NCBI GenBank assembly: GCA_026936335.1
Contig: JAPMXV010000002.1
Span: 310,001-374,000 of the forward strand
DNA length: 64,000 nt
Direction of reading: 5' to 3'
From: Mantamonas sphyraenae
Lineage: Eukaryota; CRuMs; Mantamonadidae
The position numbers and the translations under genes were made by a program. The notes under the pieces were generated by a model. It worked only from the letters and a program-made list of their open reading frames with translations, ran no database searches and was not told where the DNA came from. This document shows, piece after piece, positions 1-11,535 of this stretch; positions within the stretch are counted from its first letter, which is position 1; each line of letters opens with the position of its first letter.

Positions 1-296
1 CGGGGCTTTTAAAAAAAGGTACTCTGCGAGAGCCACTCGATGCAGTCGACATCACCAGGTTATCTCCATGCAAAGCACAGAAACCGGTTTTCCGAGTGCA
101 AGCGATACGGGCCTCGGGTAAAATTGTGTTGTTGGTCGGCCTCGCGCTGAGCGCAAGACACGTAGGTCATCAATTGCACAGACACTGCATGGAGTGTGAT
201 GGTGTGGAGCACAGGCTGGCAGATCGGAGACTGCGAGCATGAGAGAGAGAGAGATGCGAGAGAGAGAGCAAGTGCGCGTTCCGTGGCAACACGACG
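1..296. other. 5' flank of VPS52, no gene seen
   Basis: No convincing coding exon was found in this leading segment. The first 40 bases have A and T runs. Positions 241-270 are a GA-rich microsatellite ending shortly before the VPS52 start codon at 297, so this is probably promoter and 5' leader. Confidence 0.4.
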
Positions 297-2890
297 ATGG
301 AGGAGGACGAACCGCAGCTGACGGCAGAGCAGCAGGCAGCGCTGGACGCGAAGAAGGCCATGCTTTTTGGCGGGGCAGTGGTGACATCCACGCCACAAGA
401 AAGCGGGGAAGACGAGGACGGACGGGAGAGTGACGACGAGGACGCAGGGGAGGGCAAGGAGAAGCGGAGCGGAGTGGTGAACTCGTTGTTGGCAAGCACA
501 AAGGCGGCTGGCAAGGAGACAGAGAGGCGGAGTGACGAGGACGAGGCGGACGGAAGCTTCCTGGAAGGCACAGGGTTCCTGGACTTTGATGCGCTGGACA
601 TGACGACGGACGAAATCGACCTGGCGGAAATCGACGGTGAGTTGCGGCCCAGCCCTCCCTCGGAGAAACCAAGCGACCACTCACACGGGATCCACACACG
701 CACACACAACTCACGTAGAGGACATGAAGCGCTTCCAAGAGGACGACAAGGTGAAGGAGGCGCTGCTGTCGGGCGTGGACATGCGTCAGTACCTGAAGAA
801 AGTGGAGACGGAGCTGCACGCGGCTGAAAAGGAGAGCGTGGACGAGTGTACGTGCACACGGGGACGGGGACACAGCACATCTTCACTCCCATGGAACTCT
901 GACACCCTTGTGGACACACACACACACGCACACGACACACACACACACACGCACGTGCACGCACAGACATTCGAGAGAGCGAAAACCTCGCTACACTCCA
1001 CGGACAGATCCGAGAGTGCGACGACATCCTGGCTGTGATGGAGGGCATGCTGTCGCAGTTTCAGGAGAACCTGGGCAACATCTCGTCGGAAATCAAGTAC
1101 TTGCAGGACGAGTCGTTCTCGATGAACATCAAGCTGAAGAACCGGCGTGCGGTGGAAGGGGACTTGGGCCATTTCGTGCAGGAAATCCTCATCTCGGAGG
1201 AACTGGTGGACACAGTGTGCAACCAGCCCGTGGACGACGAATTTGTGGACAGTCTCAAGGCCCTGGACCAGAAGCTGCGCTTCATCAATCACCACAGCGA
1301 GCGTGAGGCGCGTGCGGCTGAAGACGTCGCCCAGGAAGCCGAGTTCCTGCGCATTAAGGCAGCCACCAAGATCCGCGAGTACCTGCTGGATCTGTTTGGG
1401 TCGCTCAAGAAGCCACGCACCAACATCCAGATCCGACAGCAGAACACGCTGCTCAAGTACGCCTACATGATGGTGTTTCTGGAGGCGCACGCCAAGGATG
1501 TGGCCCTGGAGATCCAGCAGGTGTACGCAGACACCCTGTCGCGCATCTACAGCGGCTACTTTGCAAACTACATCAAGAGCATGTCCAAGATCCAGTACGA
1601 GGTGTGCGGCAAGAACGACCTGTTGGGCGTGGTCGAGCAGCAAAGCGGTCTCAACCTCAGCAAGCTGTTTGGCGGCAAGCAGAACTTTAAAAAGGGCAGC
1701 GCGTTTGCACTTGGAGGGCGAGACAAGATTGTAGGTTGGAGGGAGAAGGGGAGAGGTGCACATGCGTGTGGCTGACACTCACGCTTCACTTGCTACTTCT
1801 ACGACAGCTGGACGAGATCGACACACCTGCAATTGTGTCGCACATAGCAGAGCAGAAGGACAAGGTGCCGTACGAGGCTGTGTTTCGCTCTGTACACCAG
1901 CTGTTGATGGACGCAGCCACGAGCGAGTTTCTGTTTGTGCTGGAGTTTTTCCGCAGCAAAGAGGTGTTCAACGACGTGTTTGCAAAGTCGCTGGCTCTGG
2001 TGGTGGCCAACGTGGAACACTTTCTGGATACATCGTACGACGCACTTGGGGTGCTGCTGTGCGTGCGTATCACGCGAGAACACCAGATGATTATGCAAAG
2101 GCGGCGCATCCCGTCGCTAGACAGCTACTTTGACCAGGTGAACATGATGCTGTGGGAACGGTTCTCGCGCATCTTTAAGGAGAACGCAGAAAGTGTCAAG
2201 GCTGCGCCTCGGGATGCTCTGTGGAACAGCGGCAACCGCTGCGGAGCCATTGTGGTTGTGCGCAGGTACGCAGAGTACGCGACGTCGATCGGCCATTTGA
2301 ACCACGAGTGCGGAGATGTGCTCAACCAGCAGCTCTCATTTCTTCGCATCGAGATGATGAACTTGGTGAAGGAAATGGCTGGCGCGCTGGACTCGTCCAA
2401 GGAGGGGCTGATCTTTCTGATCAACAACTATGACCTGATTCTGGGTGTGTTTGCAGAGCACGAGATGGACAGCGAGGATGCCAACCACATCGACGAGCTG
2501 ATGCAGGTGGTGATTGAGGCTTACGTGGAGGAGGAGCTGAGCGAGCACTACGGACGGCTGATCGAGTGGGTGCGGGAAATCGAAGAGCTGGTGGAGTCGC
2601 AAGGCCAGGAAGGGGTGCGCAACTCGATTGACGCCTCGCAGGTCGAGGCGCTGGTGAAGGAGTTTGAAAACAACTGGAAGCAGGGTCTGGAGAGCATCCG
2701 CGGACATGTGTTGGACTATTTTCCCAACTTTGTGCGTGGCCAGGAGATCCTGAAGCGCACGCTTTCGCAGATGCTCTTCTACTACTCGCGCTTTGCCGCC
2801 AGTGTAAAGAAACATCTGCCTGGCAGCAAGAACATCAATGTGATCCCAGTGAACACGGTCACGTACGAAATCAAGAAGCATGTGCGATGA
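297..2890 (+). CDS. VPS52: VPS52, GARP/EARP tethering-complex subunit
   Basis: The model joins 297-636, 719-847, 967-1730 and 1808-2890 (771 aa). All three introns are GT-AG and keep phase. VPS52 is the shared subunit of GARP and EARP, coiled-coil tethers for retrograde endosome-to-Golgi traffic and endosomal recycling. The acidic N-terminus (about residues 1-110) leads into the Vps52 core. Diagnostic features are the YIRESENLATLHGQI block, whose Tyr codon is completed across intron 2, the following coiled coil with MEGMLSQFQ, NISSEI and MNIKLKNR, and the C-terminal NVIPVNTVTYEIKKHVR. Length is close to the family norm of about 720. The ATG at 297 opens exon 1. The stop lies 41 bp from the convergent downstream gene. 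No break is seen. Confidence 0.93.
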
Positions 2891-2931
2891 GCGAGGGAGT
2901 GCGAGGATGGGAAAGAAAGTTTGTTCTTCGT

Positions 2932-4939
2932 TCACAGACATCGCTCATCATGCACGGGCAGGCCACACGAACAGCCTGTGGGATCTTGGCACATGCTGTT
3001 CGGTTGAAGCGATATCATCATGATGAGGATGACGTAGGAAATTATGGTACACAGGAGAAAGAGTAGGACGGAGCCAGGGTTGTCGTTGCAGCGTTGGTCG
3101 GCCTGGGCGAGGCTGCGCTCGCCACGGCGATGAATGAGGACGGCGGCGGCGACAATGGCAATGGACAAGGGCACGATCTGCACGGTGGCGTTGTTGAGGA
3201 GAGGAGCGATGGCGGGGAGGGCGTTTGGAGCGTAATACCAGTCAAAGACAAAGCGGTGGACGTAGAAAACGAGGACAGAGACGGGCATGACAAGCATGGT
3301 GGTCATGTGCGTGACCATATCCGTGCACACGAGCTGCATGCACACGTGGTCGACGTGGTCGTTCTGGAACACCATGTCTGCGCTGTCCAGGCCTCGCACC
3401 ATGGCGTATAGGTAGGCCTCGTGAGCACCATAGTAGCGCCACAGCAGACAATGGAGCATTTCGTTGACCATGGAGACGGAGAACAGGACGTCCACGTCCT
3501 GGGAGGTAAAGACGAGGTAGCGGTAGACAAGGTTGCCCATCTGTTGGTTGATGACTGCTATGAGATGGACGCGTCGAGTAGAGAGGCGATCCATCTTGGC
3601 GCAGACGGTGCGAATGGTCATCATGGAGACTGCGTTGATAAGAGGCACAAGGACAATAAGAAAAACAATGCGCAGGGTGACAAAGTGTGTGGAACGGTAG
3701 AGTGGCAGAACAAACTCTGCATGGACAAGCCAGGTAGCCGTGGTAATAGCCACAGCACTGACACTGAGATAATCGAGCTGAGGCAAGTCCACGGACGCGC
3801 CAATGAGCTGGCCGCTGCGATAGGTGACGGCCACCATGACGAAGATGACGATGACGTAGAAGGGAAGGTAGTGGTCAAACGTGGGCTGCAGAAAGTAGGC
3901 GATGCCCAGGCTGATGGTTGTGGTGAAGCCTGTGAGGAGCGTGGGCAGGTGCCGTGAGAGTTGCCTTGCGGACGCAACGGAGGCGGCGCACAGAAGGAGC
4001 ACGGGCACCACGGCACTGACGATGGGGCCAGCAAAGAGAAAGTTAAAGGCATTAAAGGTGGTGTTGTTCCGGTACTGAGTCTTGGTGACCGGGTTGGCGG
4101 TGAAGGGAAGCAGCGAGAGGATGGAGAGCAGGCCGGTGACCACAGAACCGTAAAAGAGCGCCTGGAGCGTCACTCGCACCAGGAAAGTGAACCCCACATC
4201 GTAGGCTATCTTTACAGAATCGCGTACCTGCACGGATTAGGGAGGACCACGAGGAGAGGTGTGAGCAGGGGGCGGGGCAGCGGGTGTGGAAGGAAAAGCA
4301 GGACCAAGAAACCGTGGTCGAAGATTTCTTGCTCGTGCGGGCCGGCGCGAAGGAGGGACAGCGCGTGTATGAAGGATGTATGGAGGGTGCATGGAGGATG
4401 CATGGAAGTGGAACACATACTGAGATCGGACTACCGCCGACGCCTTCGGAGTCGGTGGCAGAGTAGTCTTCTGTGGCGCTGTAGTATTCAATGTGGTCCG
4501 AGAAGCCGACGTGGCGCGGCTTGGGTGGCGGGTGGTTACGTGCCGAAAAGGCAGAATGGGTGCTCGTGCTACGGAAACGCTGGAGAACAGATCCCATGGA
4601 GCCTGCTGAGCCTGTGCTGTGATGCGAGTCGGAGCGATCACGAAAGTGGCCCGTCGCACCGAGGGTAGGACCCTCGCTGTGTTCGGTGACGGGATCGCTG
4701 TCCACTGCCGCAGCTTCATCATCACGCAGACTGTTGTTTTGGATGTCGGCAGAGGTGACCGGAGCGACAACCGGGGGAGGCGGGGACACGGCGTAGGCAC
4801 TTCGGACCTGGCCCGGAAGACCACCTGTCTCCTGAGGACGGCCAACCGCCCCTGTTGTGCGTGGACTACGATGATCTGTGAGCTGGTCCAACTCTGGCTC
4901 TGCCTTTCTGGCAGCAGCAGGAGCAGAGCTGGACGACAT
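2932..4939 (-). CDS. multi-pass membrane protein of unknown family
   Basis: Two exons, 4939-4421 and 4227-2932, joined by a GTATGT...CAG intron in phase 0, give 604 aa. The first about 175 residues are polar, rich in Ser, Pro and acidic residues, and look disordered and cytosolic. The rest has roughly nine or ten hydrophobic helices, for example FLFAGPIVSAVVPVLLL, YLPFYVIVIFVMVAV, IVFLIVLVPLINAVSMM and VLLFLLCTIISYVILIMM. A Cys-containing tail (MCQDPTGCSCG) ends the protein. I recognise no transporter or channel signature and assign no function. Start chosen at the first ATG of exon 1. It is convergent with VPS52 and lies 178 bp downstream of the LRR-PH gene on the same strand. Confidence 0.75.
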
Positions 4940-5117
4940 TGGGTGGGAGGCGCGCGATCGTCTTTTCGTGTCTATTCATTCATTCGTCGTCCATCAATGC
5001 TTGCTTGGCTTCATCGTGCGTGGAAGGGTCTGTGCCGTCACTGATCGCTGCAACGAAACGCTCGACATCGCCACGGCCGCGAAGGGCCCACCCGCTGCCG
5101 CTCGCATCAACCACGCG

Positions 5118-8100
5118 CTACATTCCTCGCAGATGGTGCAACACCCCTGCTGTGCCGCCACTCTCATACTTGCGCAGAAGCTCAGGCTCGAGGTCGTTGT
5201 TGTCGTCCAGCATAAGCACCGTGAGACTGGGCAGCCGCCCGAGACTGGTTGGGAGAGTGCGCAGCGCATTGCCTCCCAGGAACAGCCTCTGCAGATTCTG
5301 CAGACCCGAAAGCTCCTTGGGAAGCTTACTCAGCTGGTTGTTCCACAAGTACAGCGCCTCCAGCTGCTCCAGGTTGGCAATCTCCTTGGGCACCTGCACC
5401 AGCTGGTTGTTGCTAAGCTCCAGCTCCACGAGCGTGTTGGCCAGATTGCCCACAGCGCTGTTGATTGCGCGAAGCTTGTTGTTGGCCAGGCCCAGAGTGC
5501 GCAAGTTGGGCAACGTAAAAAGCTCGGATGGCACGCTCTCGAGCTGGTTGCCCGAGAACGATGCCTCCTCCAGGTCCTCCAGATACTGCAGCTCGCGCGG
5601 CAGCAACGTCAGCTTGTTGTGGTCCACCATGAGCACGCGCAGTCGTGGGATGTGGCCCACACTCGGCGGCAGTTGCGTCAGGCAGTTGTGACTGAGCGAC
5701 AGTTCCTGCAGGGATTCGAGACGCCGCAGGTCCGACGGCACCTCTGTAAGCAGGTTGCCAGCAAGATCCAGCACAATCAGGGACGACAAGCGTGTCCAGT
5801 TGACCCTGTCCATCGACTTGAGCGAGTTGAAGCTCAGCTTCATCTCCTGCACCCTGTCCAGCGACGCCAGGGCAGGAGGCAGCTCCACAAGCTCGTTGTC
5901 GCTCAAATCCAGCTGTTCCATCGTGGCAAAGCCGCACACCTCGTCTGGAATGGCACTCAGAGACTTGCCGCTGAAGCGAAACACCACGCTCTGCTCCAGC
6001 TGCGCCTTGCCCACCTCATCTGCACAATCCTGCAGCGCGCGCACACGGAAGCGCAGGTAGTCCCACACAAACTCCAGCCCACGCTCAATCAACTTCAGAG
6101 GCGGTCTGCGCATGGGGTTGTTCTCAAGACCGAGCATCTCGAGCGAGCCCTCCAGCTGCACCATGGATGCAGGCAGCGAAATGATGTTGTTGTTCCACGC
6201 AAGCAGTTGCTTCAGCGAGCTGCACTGGCTCAATTCCACCGGCAGCAGCTGCAGCTGGTTGCACGCCACGTTCAGCAACTCCAGCGTCGACAGCTTGGCA
6301 ATCGACGGCGACAGCACCGTCAGCTGGTTGCCCGCAAGACCCAGCACAGTCAGCGCCTCCAGGTCAAACACTCCCAACGGGATGTCGTCCAGCTGGTTGT
6401 TGGATATTTCCAGCTCCTTGAGCTTCTTCAGCTGGCCAATTTCCTTTGGCAGCGTCGGAAGACGGTTTGCGTTCAGGTGCAGCACCTCCAAGTTGCGCAA
6501 GTTGCTCACGTTGCCGCTCACCTCTGTGATTGCATTGTAGTCCAGGTAGAGTTCGTGCAGCGATGCAAGCTGCATGATTGCGTACGGCACTGAGGTGAGC
6601 TTGTTTCCCGACAGGTTCAGCACGCGGATGTTGTACAGCTGGTTCAGACTCATGGGCACCTTGTCCAACTGGTTGCCGTTCATCTGCAGCGACAGCAGCG
6701 TCTCGCTCATCGCGGGCCCAAAGTTGTCGTTGATGATCATGATCTGGTTCCACGACATGTCGATGTGCTCCACATACTTCAGTCCGTTCACAGAGTCTGG
6801 GATGCAGATGAGATCATGGCCAGAGATGTCCAACTTGGGCAGCTCTTCGTCCATGGCCTCCTGCACAAGTTCCTGCACACGTTTCGGCACAAACGTAGGA
6901 TCCACAGGCCCCACGTGCGACGCCTGCTTCTTGGCCACCTCCATCTCGTGCTCACTGTACGGATTCAGACCCGACGACGACGACGAGCTACCGCCCAAAC
7001 CCAGCAGCATCTCTTCCTCGTCCTCGTCCAAGCTGCCAAACATCGACGACGACGAACCCAGCGCCATCGTGCGCCGCTTCGCCGCCTTGGTGGCCTTGGC
7101 CAGCGCCTCTGCGGTCGACTCCTCGTCCATGACATTGCCCTCGTTGTCCAGCAACACTTCCATGGCGCCGTCCACAGCCAACTTGTCGTACTGCTCCTCA
7201 TCCGTGTCATACCCGTCGTTGTCCATCGCCGAGTAACGCCCCAGCGCCTTCAACGCCTCCTCTCGCCGCTGCAGCAACGATTCCAGGCGGCCCATGTCAC
7301 TCGGACGCACACGCTCACGCCACACCAGCGGCTCCTTCTCCTTCAGTTGCTCCATCTTTTTCGCTCGACGCTCGCGCAGGTCGCGCACAAAGTCGTCCAG
7401 ATACTCCGAGTTGGCTGCACTGAACGCAATGGCCTGTCCAAACGCCTTGCTCCACTCTTTCGACTCGGCCTCGTTCTCCGTCGACACATAAAACGGCGGC
7501 CGCGCGGGATGCATGATCACAACCGCATTCTTGCGGCCGGCCTCCTTCGAGTCCACAGGCATTGTCTTGCACGCAGAGCTAAACTGAAACTCGCCCGACG
7601 GCTCCTTGTCACCGAATTTGTTGTAGTACTTCATCTCGTCGTTCTGCAGCACAAAGTACCGCTTCTTCCACGTCTTTGCGCCGCCCTTGCTGCCTCCGCG
7701 CTTGTAGAGCGTTCCTCGCTTCTCAAACGCGCCGGTGAACTGAAGAACATTGGCCCGCGCCAGTGGTGTGGTGGTCTTGTGTGTCAATGCCTGCGCCCTC
7801 CTCCTCGCACTCTCTCACTCACGCATGCATGCCCACACAGCTCTTCTGGTACTCACGTTGTTCTCGTCCTCCTCCTGCAGATAGCTCTGCTTGACAAAGT
7901 CGCGAGAGAATGACGCCTTTTCAAAGGCGTGGATCCACTGCTGCAACTCGACGTTGTTTGCCGCCTGGGCGTAAAAGGGCTGTCGGTCTGGGTGGGTGAT
8001 CACAAACGAAAACTCCTTGCCTCCCTGACGAATGGAGGTGCCGTCGAGCAGCACCGTGCCCAGTGGCGTCTGTTTGTCCAGGTTCTTGTTGTTTGGAAAG

Positions 8101-9987
8101 TACGCCAGCTCGTTCATACGCAGGACAAACCAGCGCTTCTTCCAATTCTGCACCATGCCTCCCTTGTTGCCGCCGCGCTTGTTCAGGTTGCCCTCTTTGA
8201 TCACCTTGGCTTCCAACATTTCCTGTTGCCGCTGTTCTGCCAAGCGCTCCTCGCGCTCCTTGCGCTTCTTCTCGGCCAGCGCCTTCTTCTCCTCGTCCTC
8301 CTCCTCCTTTTCTGCTGCGTACCGTGTGCGCTTCAATGCCTGCGAGGCGCTGCGCACGTTCTTGAACCACTTGGACTTGGCCTCGGCCGTGTCGGCTTGG
8401 AACACGTAGCGCATGCCCGACCGATCGTCGTTGAGGATGAACTGGTTCTTGTGGCCCGAGTCGGTGTTCTCCAGCGAGCAGTCCACCAGCGGGATGGACG
8501 CCACAGGGTCGTCGTCTCCCTTTTCGATGTACCACGCAAGCATGCCCTTCTCCAGCTTGCCGTACCTCTTCTTCATCGCCTTGCCATTGAACTTGCTCAG
8601 CGGACCCTCGTACTTGATGTTCTGTCGCTCCAGGTCCAGCTTCTCTCGCGACTCCTTCTCCTTCTTCTTTTGCTCCTCCTTCTTGGCAAAGCGGGCCTTC
8701 TTTGCAATGCTCTGTGCCTTGCGGATGAACTTGAGCCAGTCTTTCAGTTCCTCCTCACTGTCTGCACAGCAGTGAAAGTCTGGGAATTGGGCGTGGCTGT
8801 GTGGCGGCGCGTACGACCCCACCACCACCACCGAGTGGTCATCCACCTGAGTGAGCATGCAGCACAGGCACCCAAGGGCCGGGATAGGGACACAGGGGCA
8901 CGAGAGCGGATGGAACGAATGGCAGCCAACTCACCTGATGACAAACTCAAAGTCCTTGCTGGTGCCACGAGAAATGGTACAGTCGACGAGGCGCAGCTCA
9001 CCGCCAACGTTGACGTCGTCCTCGCTGTTGCGGTAGGTGAGGACGGCGTCGGGATTCAGATGAAACCAGCGGCGCTTCCATCCTTTCGACGAGTTGCCTC
9101 CTCGCTTGGTAAGCCATCCGCTGTACTCGATGGTCTCTTCCAGGACGAGCTTTGGCCCGGAGGAGGACGATGACGACGACGACGACGACGACGACGACGC
9201 TGCAGGTCACGGGGCAGGTGGCGCGGTGTGTCAGCTTTGCGACAAAAAATTTCCCTCTCCGGCAAAAGCGTGGGTGTGTGTGGCGGGCCCTTGGGAGGAC
9301 TGTACCTTGCTCCTTCTTCTGCTCCTGCATGTACTCCACGGTGGCCTTGAGGCCCTGTGTGAGGATCTTGGAGGGCACGTTGCAAGGGTTGTTGGCGAGG
9401 GTGATGGTGATGGAGCCGAGAGAGGCGAGGTCGCTGGACAAGGTCTGCACCTTGTTGTTGTCCATGTAGAGGTTCTTGAGGTTTGTGCACTTGGCCATCT
9501 CCTTGGGCAGCTTGAAGATGACGTTGTCGTTGAGGTTGAGGGTCTTGAGATTGAAGAGAGCGCCAAAGTCGCTTGGCAACCCGTTGAGCTTGTTGGAGCT
9601 GAGATCAAACTCGGTGAGGGCGGTGAGGCCCGAGAGGTGTGTGGGAAGCGAGCGCAGGTTGTTTGTGCTCACGCTCAGGGAAATAAGCGAGTTGCAGTTG
9701 TTGATGGCATCGGGAAGCTCGTCCAGCTGGTTGTTGTCCAGATTGAGCACCTTGAGGTTGGAGAGCAAGCCAATCTCGCTGGGCAACGACTTGATGGCGT
9801 TGTCCGACGCGTCCAGCTTGGTCAGCGACGCCTTGACCGTGCGCAAGGCATGGCCAGGCAGCTCGGTGAACCGTTGGCCCTGGAGGATGAGCGAGCTGAT
9901 GTCTGAGCAGTTGTCCAGGTCCGGGAACTTGCCGTCGTTGCAGACGTACTCGCCCGTCTGCTTGGCTTCGTCGTACGCACTCGACAT
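5118..9987 (-). CDS. LRR - four PH domains - LRR scaffold protein
   Basis: Four exons, 9987-9306, 9199-8935, 8796-7857 and 7739-5118, give 1,502 aa with all phases matching. Residues about 25-225 are leucine-rich repeats (SNLKVLNLDNNQLDELP type). Four PH-like domains follow at about 240-345, 378-470, 520-615 and 631-730. PH1, PH3 and PH4 share the start pattern G-x-L-x-K-R-G-G and a late Trp (DWLKFI, QWIHAF, EWSKAF). A charged linker then leads to a second, longer LRR array at about 930-1490. The exon-3 acceptor was set at 8797/8796 because only that choice restores the PH1 end (FVIS-HAQFPDFH), parallel to FVITHPDRQPFY in PH3. PH domains imply phosphoinositide or protein binding at membranes. 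LRRs resemble Ras-suppressor and PHLPP-type repeats, but there is no phosphatase or kinase domain. An upstream in-frame ATG at 10047 is possible. Confidence 0.85.
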
Positions 9988-10212
9988 GGAGACAGTGAGG
10001 GCTGTGTCACGGGCAAGGGCGGGGGGAGAGATGGCGAGTGGCCACAATGGGAAGAGTGGGATGGCAGGTCAAGGGTGGTCAGCACGTGGAAGGGCAGAGA
10101 CAAAGACAACGCAGCGGACGCACCTGCACGACTTGGGTTGGCTGGCCATGCGCTCGAGCAGCCAGCGCATCCCGACACACACACCCTTGAGCTTGCAACA
10201 AACCCTTGCACC
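9988..10212. promoter_or_regulatory. divergent promoter between LRR-PH and SOD genes
   Basis: This 225-bp gap separates the start codons of two genes transcribed away from each other, so it must hold both promoters. No TATA box or other named element is evident by eye. Confidence 0.4.
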
Positions 10213-11418
10213 ATGAGCGAAATCGAACGGCCCAACCCAGTGGAGACAAAGCGTCAACGCGTCGACGCGCCTGAGGACGCACTGAAAACCCAAACGTGCG
10301 TGTGACACTTTCCCACCCCCCTCCCTCACTGTTTGCGGCCAATGGCCCACTGACACCGACAGCCCGACACATCTCTGTGTGAATGTTTCCAAATCATGTG
10401 TTGTCGCCTTGCTCGTGTACAGCATGTCTTCTGCTGCTTTCACTCTCCCCGATCTTCCCTACGACAAGAACGCCCTTGAGCCGCACATCTCTGAGCGCAC
10501 CCTGGAGTTCCACCACGGCAAGCACCACAACGTACGTTTGCACACGCACACAACACACTGCTTTCTGCCATTTCCTCCCGACCCTGTGCATGCCTCGTCC
10601 GCCTGTGCTCTTCTCTGTCCACACAGCCAGCCGGAATCGGGACAAGTCTCCTTTTTCCGTCCGGCCGGGCCGCACAAAAAAAGTGTCCGTACCAGCCAGC
10701 GGGACACAAACACGCTGCCCGACACCACACGCAATGCATGCACGCGCACACACACACACACATACACATCCCTGGCCGCCATGTGCAAGCGCACACGTGG
10801 CGCTGTTGGAGAGTGCGTGTGTGTGTTGTTGGTCAAGGAGAGGGAAAAAGCCTCCGCTGCGCAGCTTGTCAAAAACGCAACACCTGGCCCACGCAAAGCA
10901 GCTGACACATGCAACCACACACCACACAGGGCTACGTTGTGAAGCTCAACGCCGCTGTGGAGGGCACCGAGCTGGAGGGCAAGGACCTCGAGACGCTGGT
11001 CAAGGAGAGCAGCGGCAAGGTGGCCAACCTGTCGGGCCAGCACCTGAACCACTCCGAGTACTGGAAGTGCCTCAAGCCCGCTGGCGAGGGTGCCAACGAG
11101 CCCAGCGGCGACCTCGCTGCCGCCATCGACAAGGCCTTTGGCTCCTTTGACGGCTTCAAGGAGCAGTTCACCCCGGCTGCCCTCGGCCACTTTGGCTCTG
11201 GCTGGGCCTTCCTGGCCAAGGACGGCGATGGCAACCTCCAGATTGTTGCTTGCCACGATGCCGGCAACCCGCTGCAGGAGGGCATGACCCCGCTCCTCAC
11301 CGTGGACGTCTGGGAGCACGCCTACTACCTCGACTACCAGAACAACCGTGGCGCCTACATCGAGGCTCTGTGGAACATCATCAACTGGGACTTTGTTGCC
11401 GAGAAGTTCTCTGCATGA
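10213..11418 (+). CDS. Fe/Mn-type superoxide dismutase, possible NLS-bearing 5' exon
   Basis: The dismutase core comes from 10423-10531 and 10930-11418. It starts [20 protein letters not shown] and has the metal ligands in [16 protein letters not shown] and DVWEHAYY. The Gly/Gln placement resembles bacterial-type iron SODs. It converts superoxide to oxygen and peroxide. A further exon, 10213-10295, fits upstream: its donor GTGCGT and the acceptor TGTACAG at 10421-10422 keep phase 2, adding [20 protein letters not shown] and giving 226 aa. The KRQR cluster looks like a nuclear signal, and there is no organelle presequence. If that exon is not used, translation starts at 10424 (198 aa, cytosolic). 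The intron between core exons is long for this window (398 bp) and CA-rich. Confidence 0.9.
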
Positions 11419-11535
11419 CTGCCTGCCAAGCTCTGATCAGTCTTTGCGCAGCGCAATGCCGCAAAAAACAAAGAAAACCCGGCTTGCTTTGCACGCTCGT
11501 CTTTCATTTCCTTCATTTCCTGTGTCCTGTCCATG

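Noticed and set aside
4878-6593. 571-codon open frame antisense to the LRR array
   Set aside because: Its apparent periodic repeats simply reflect the periodic LRR codons on the other strand.
9172-9199. GAC/GTC microsatellite as a CRISPR-like or regulatory repeat
   Set aside because: It codes a Ser run at the start of exon 2 of the LRR-PH gene and is an ordinary codon repeat; no spacers exist.
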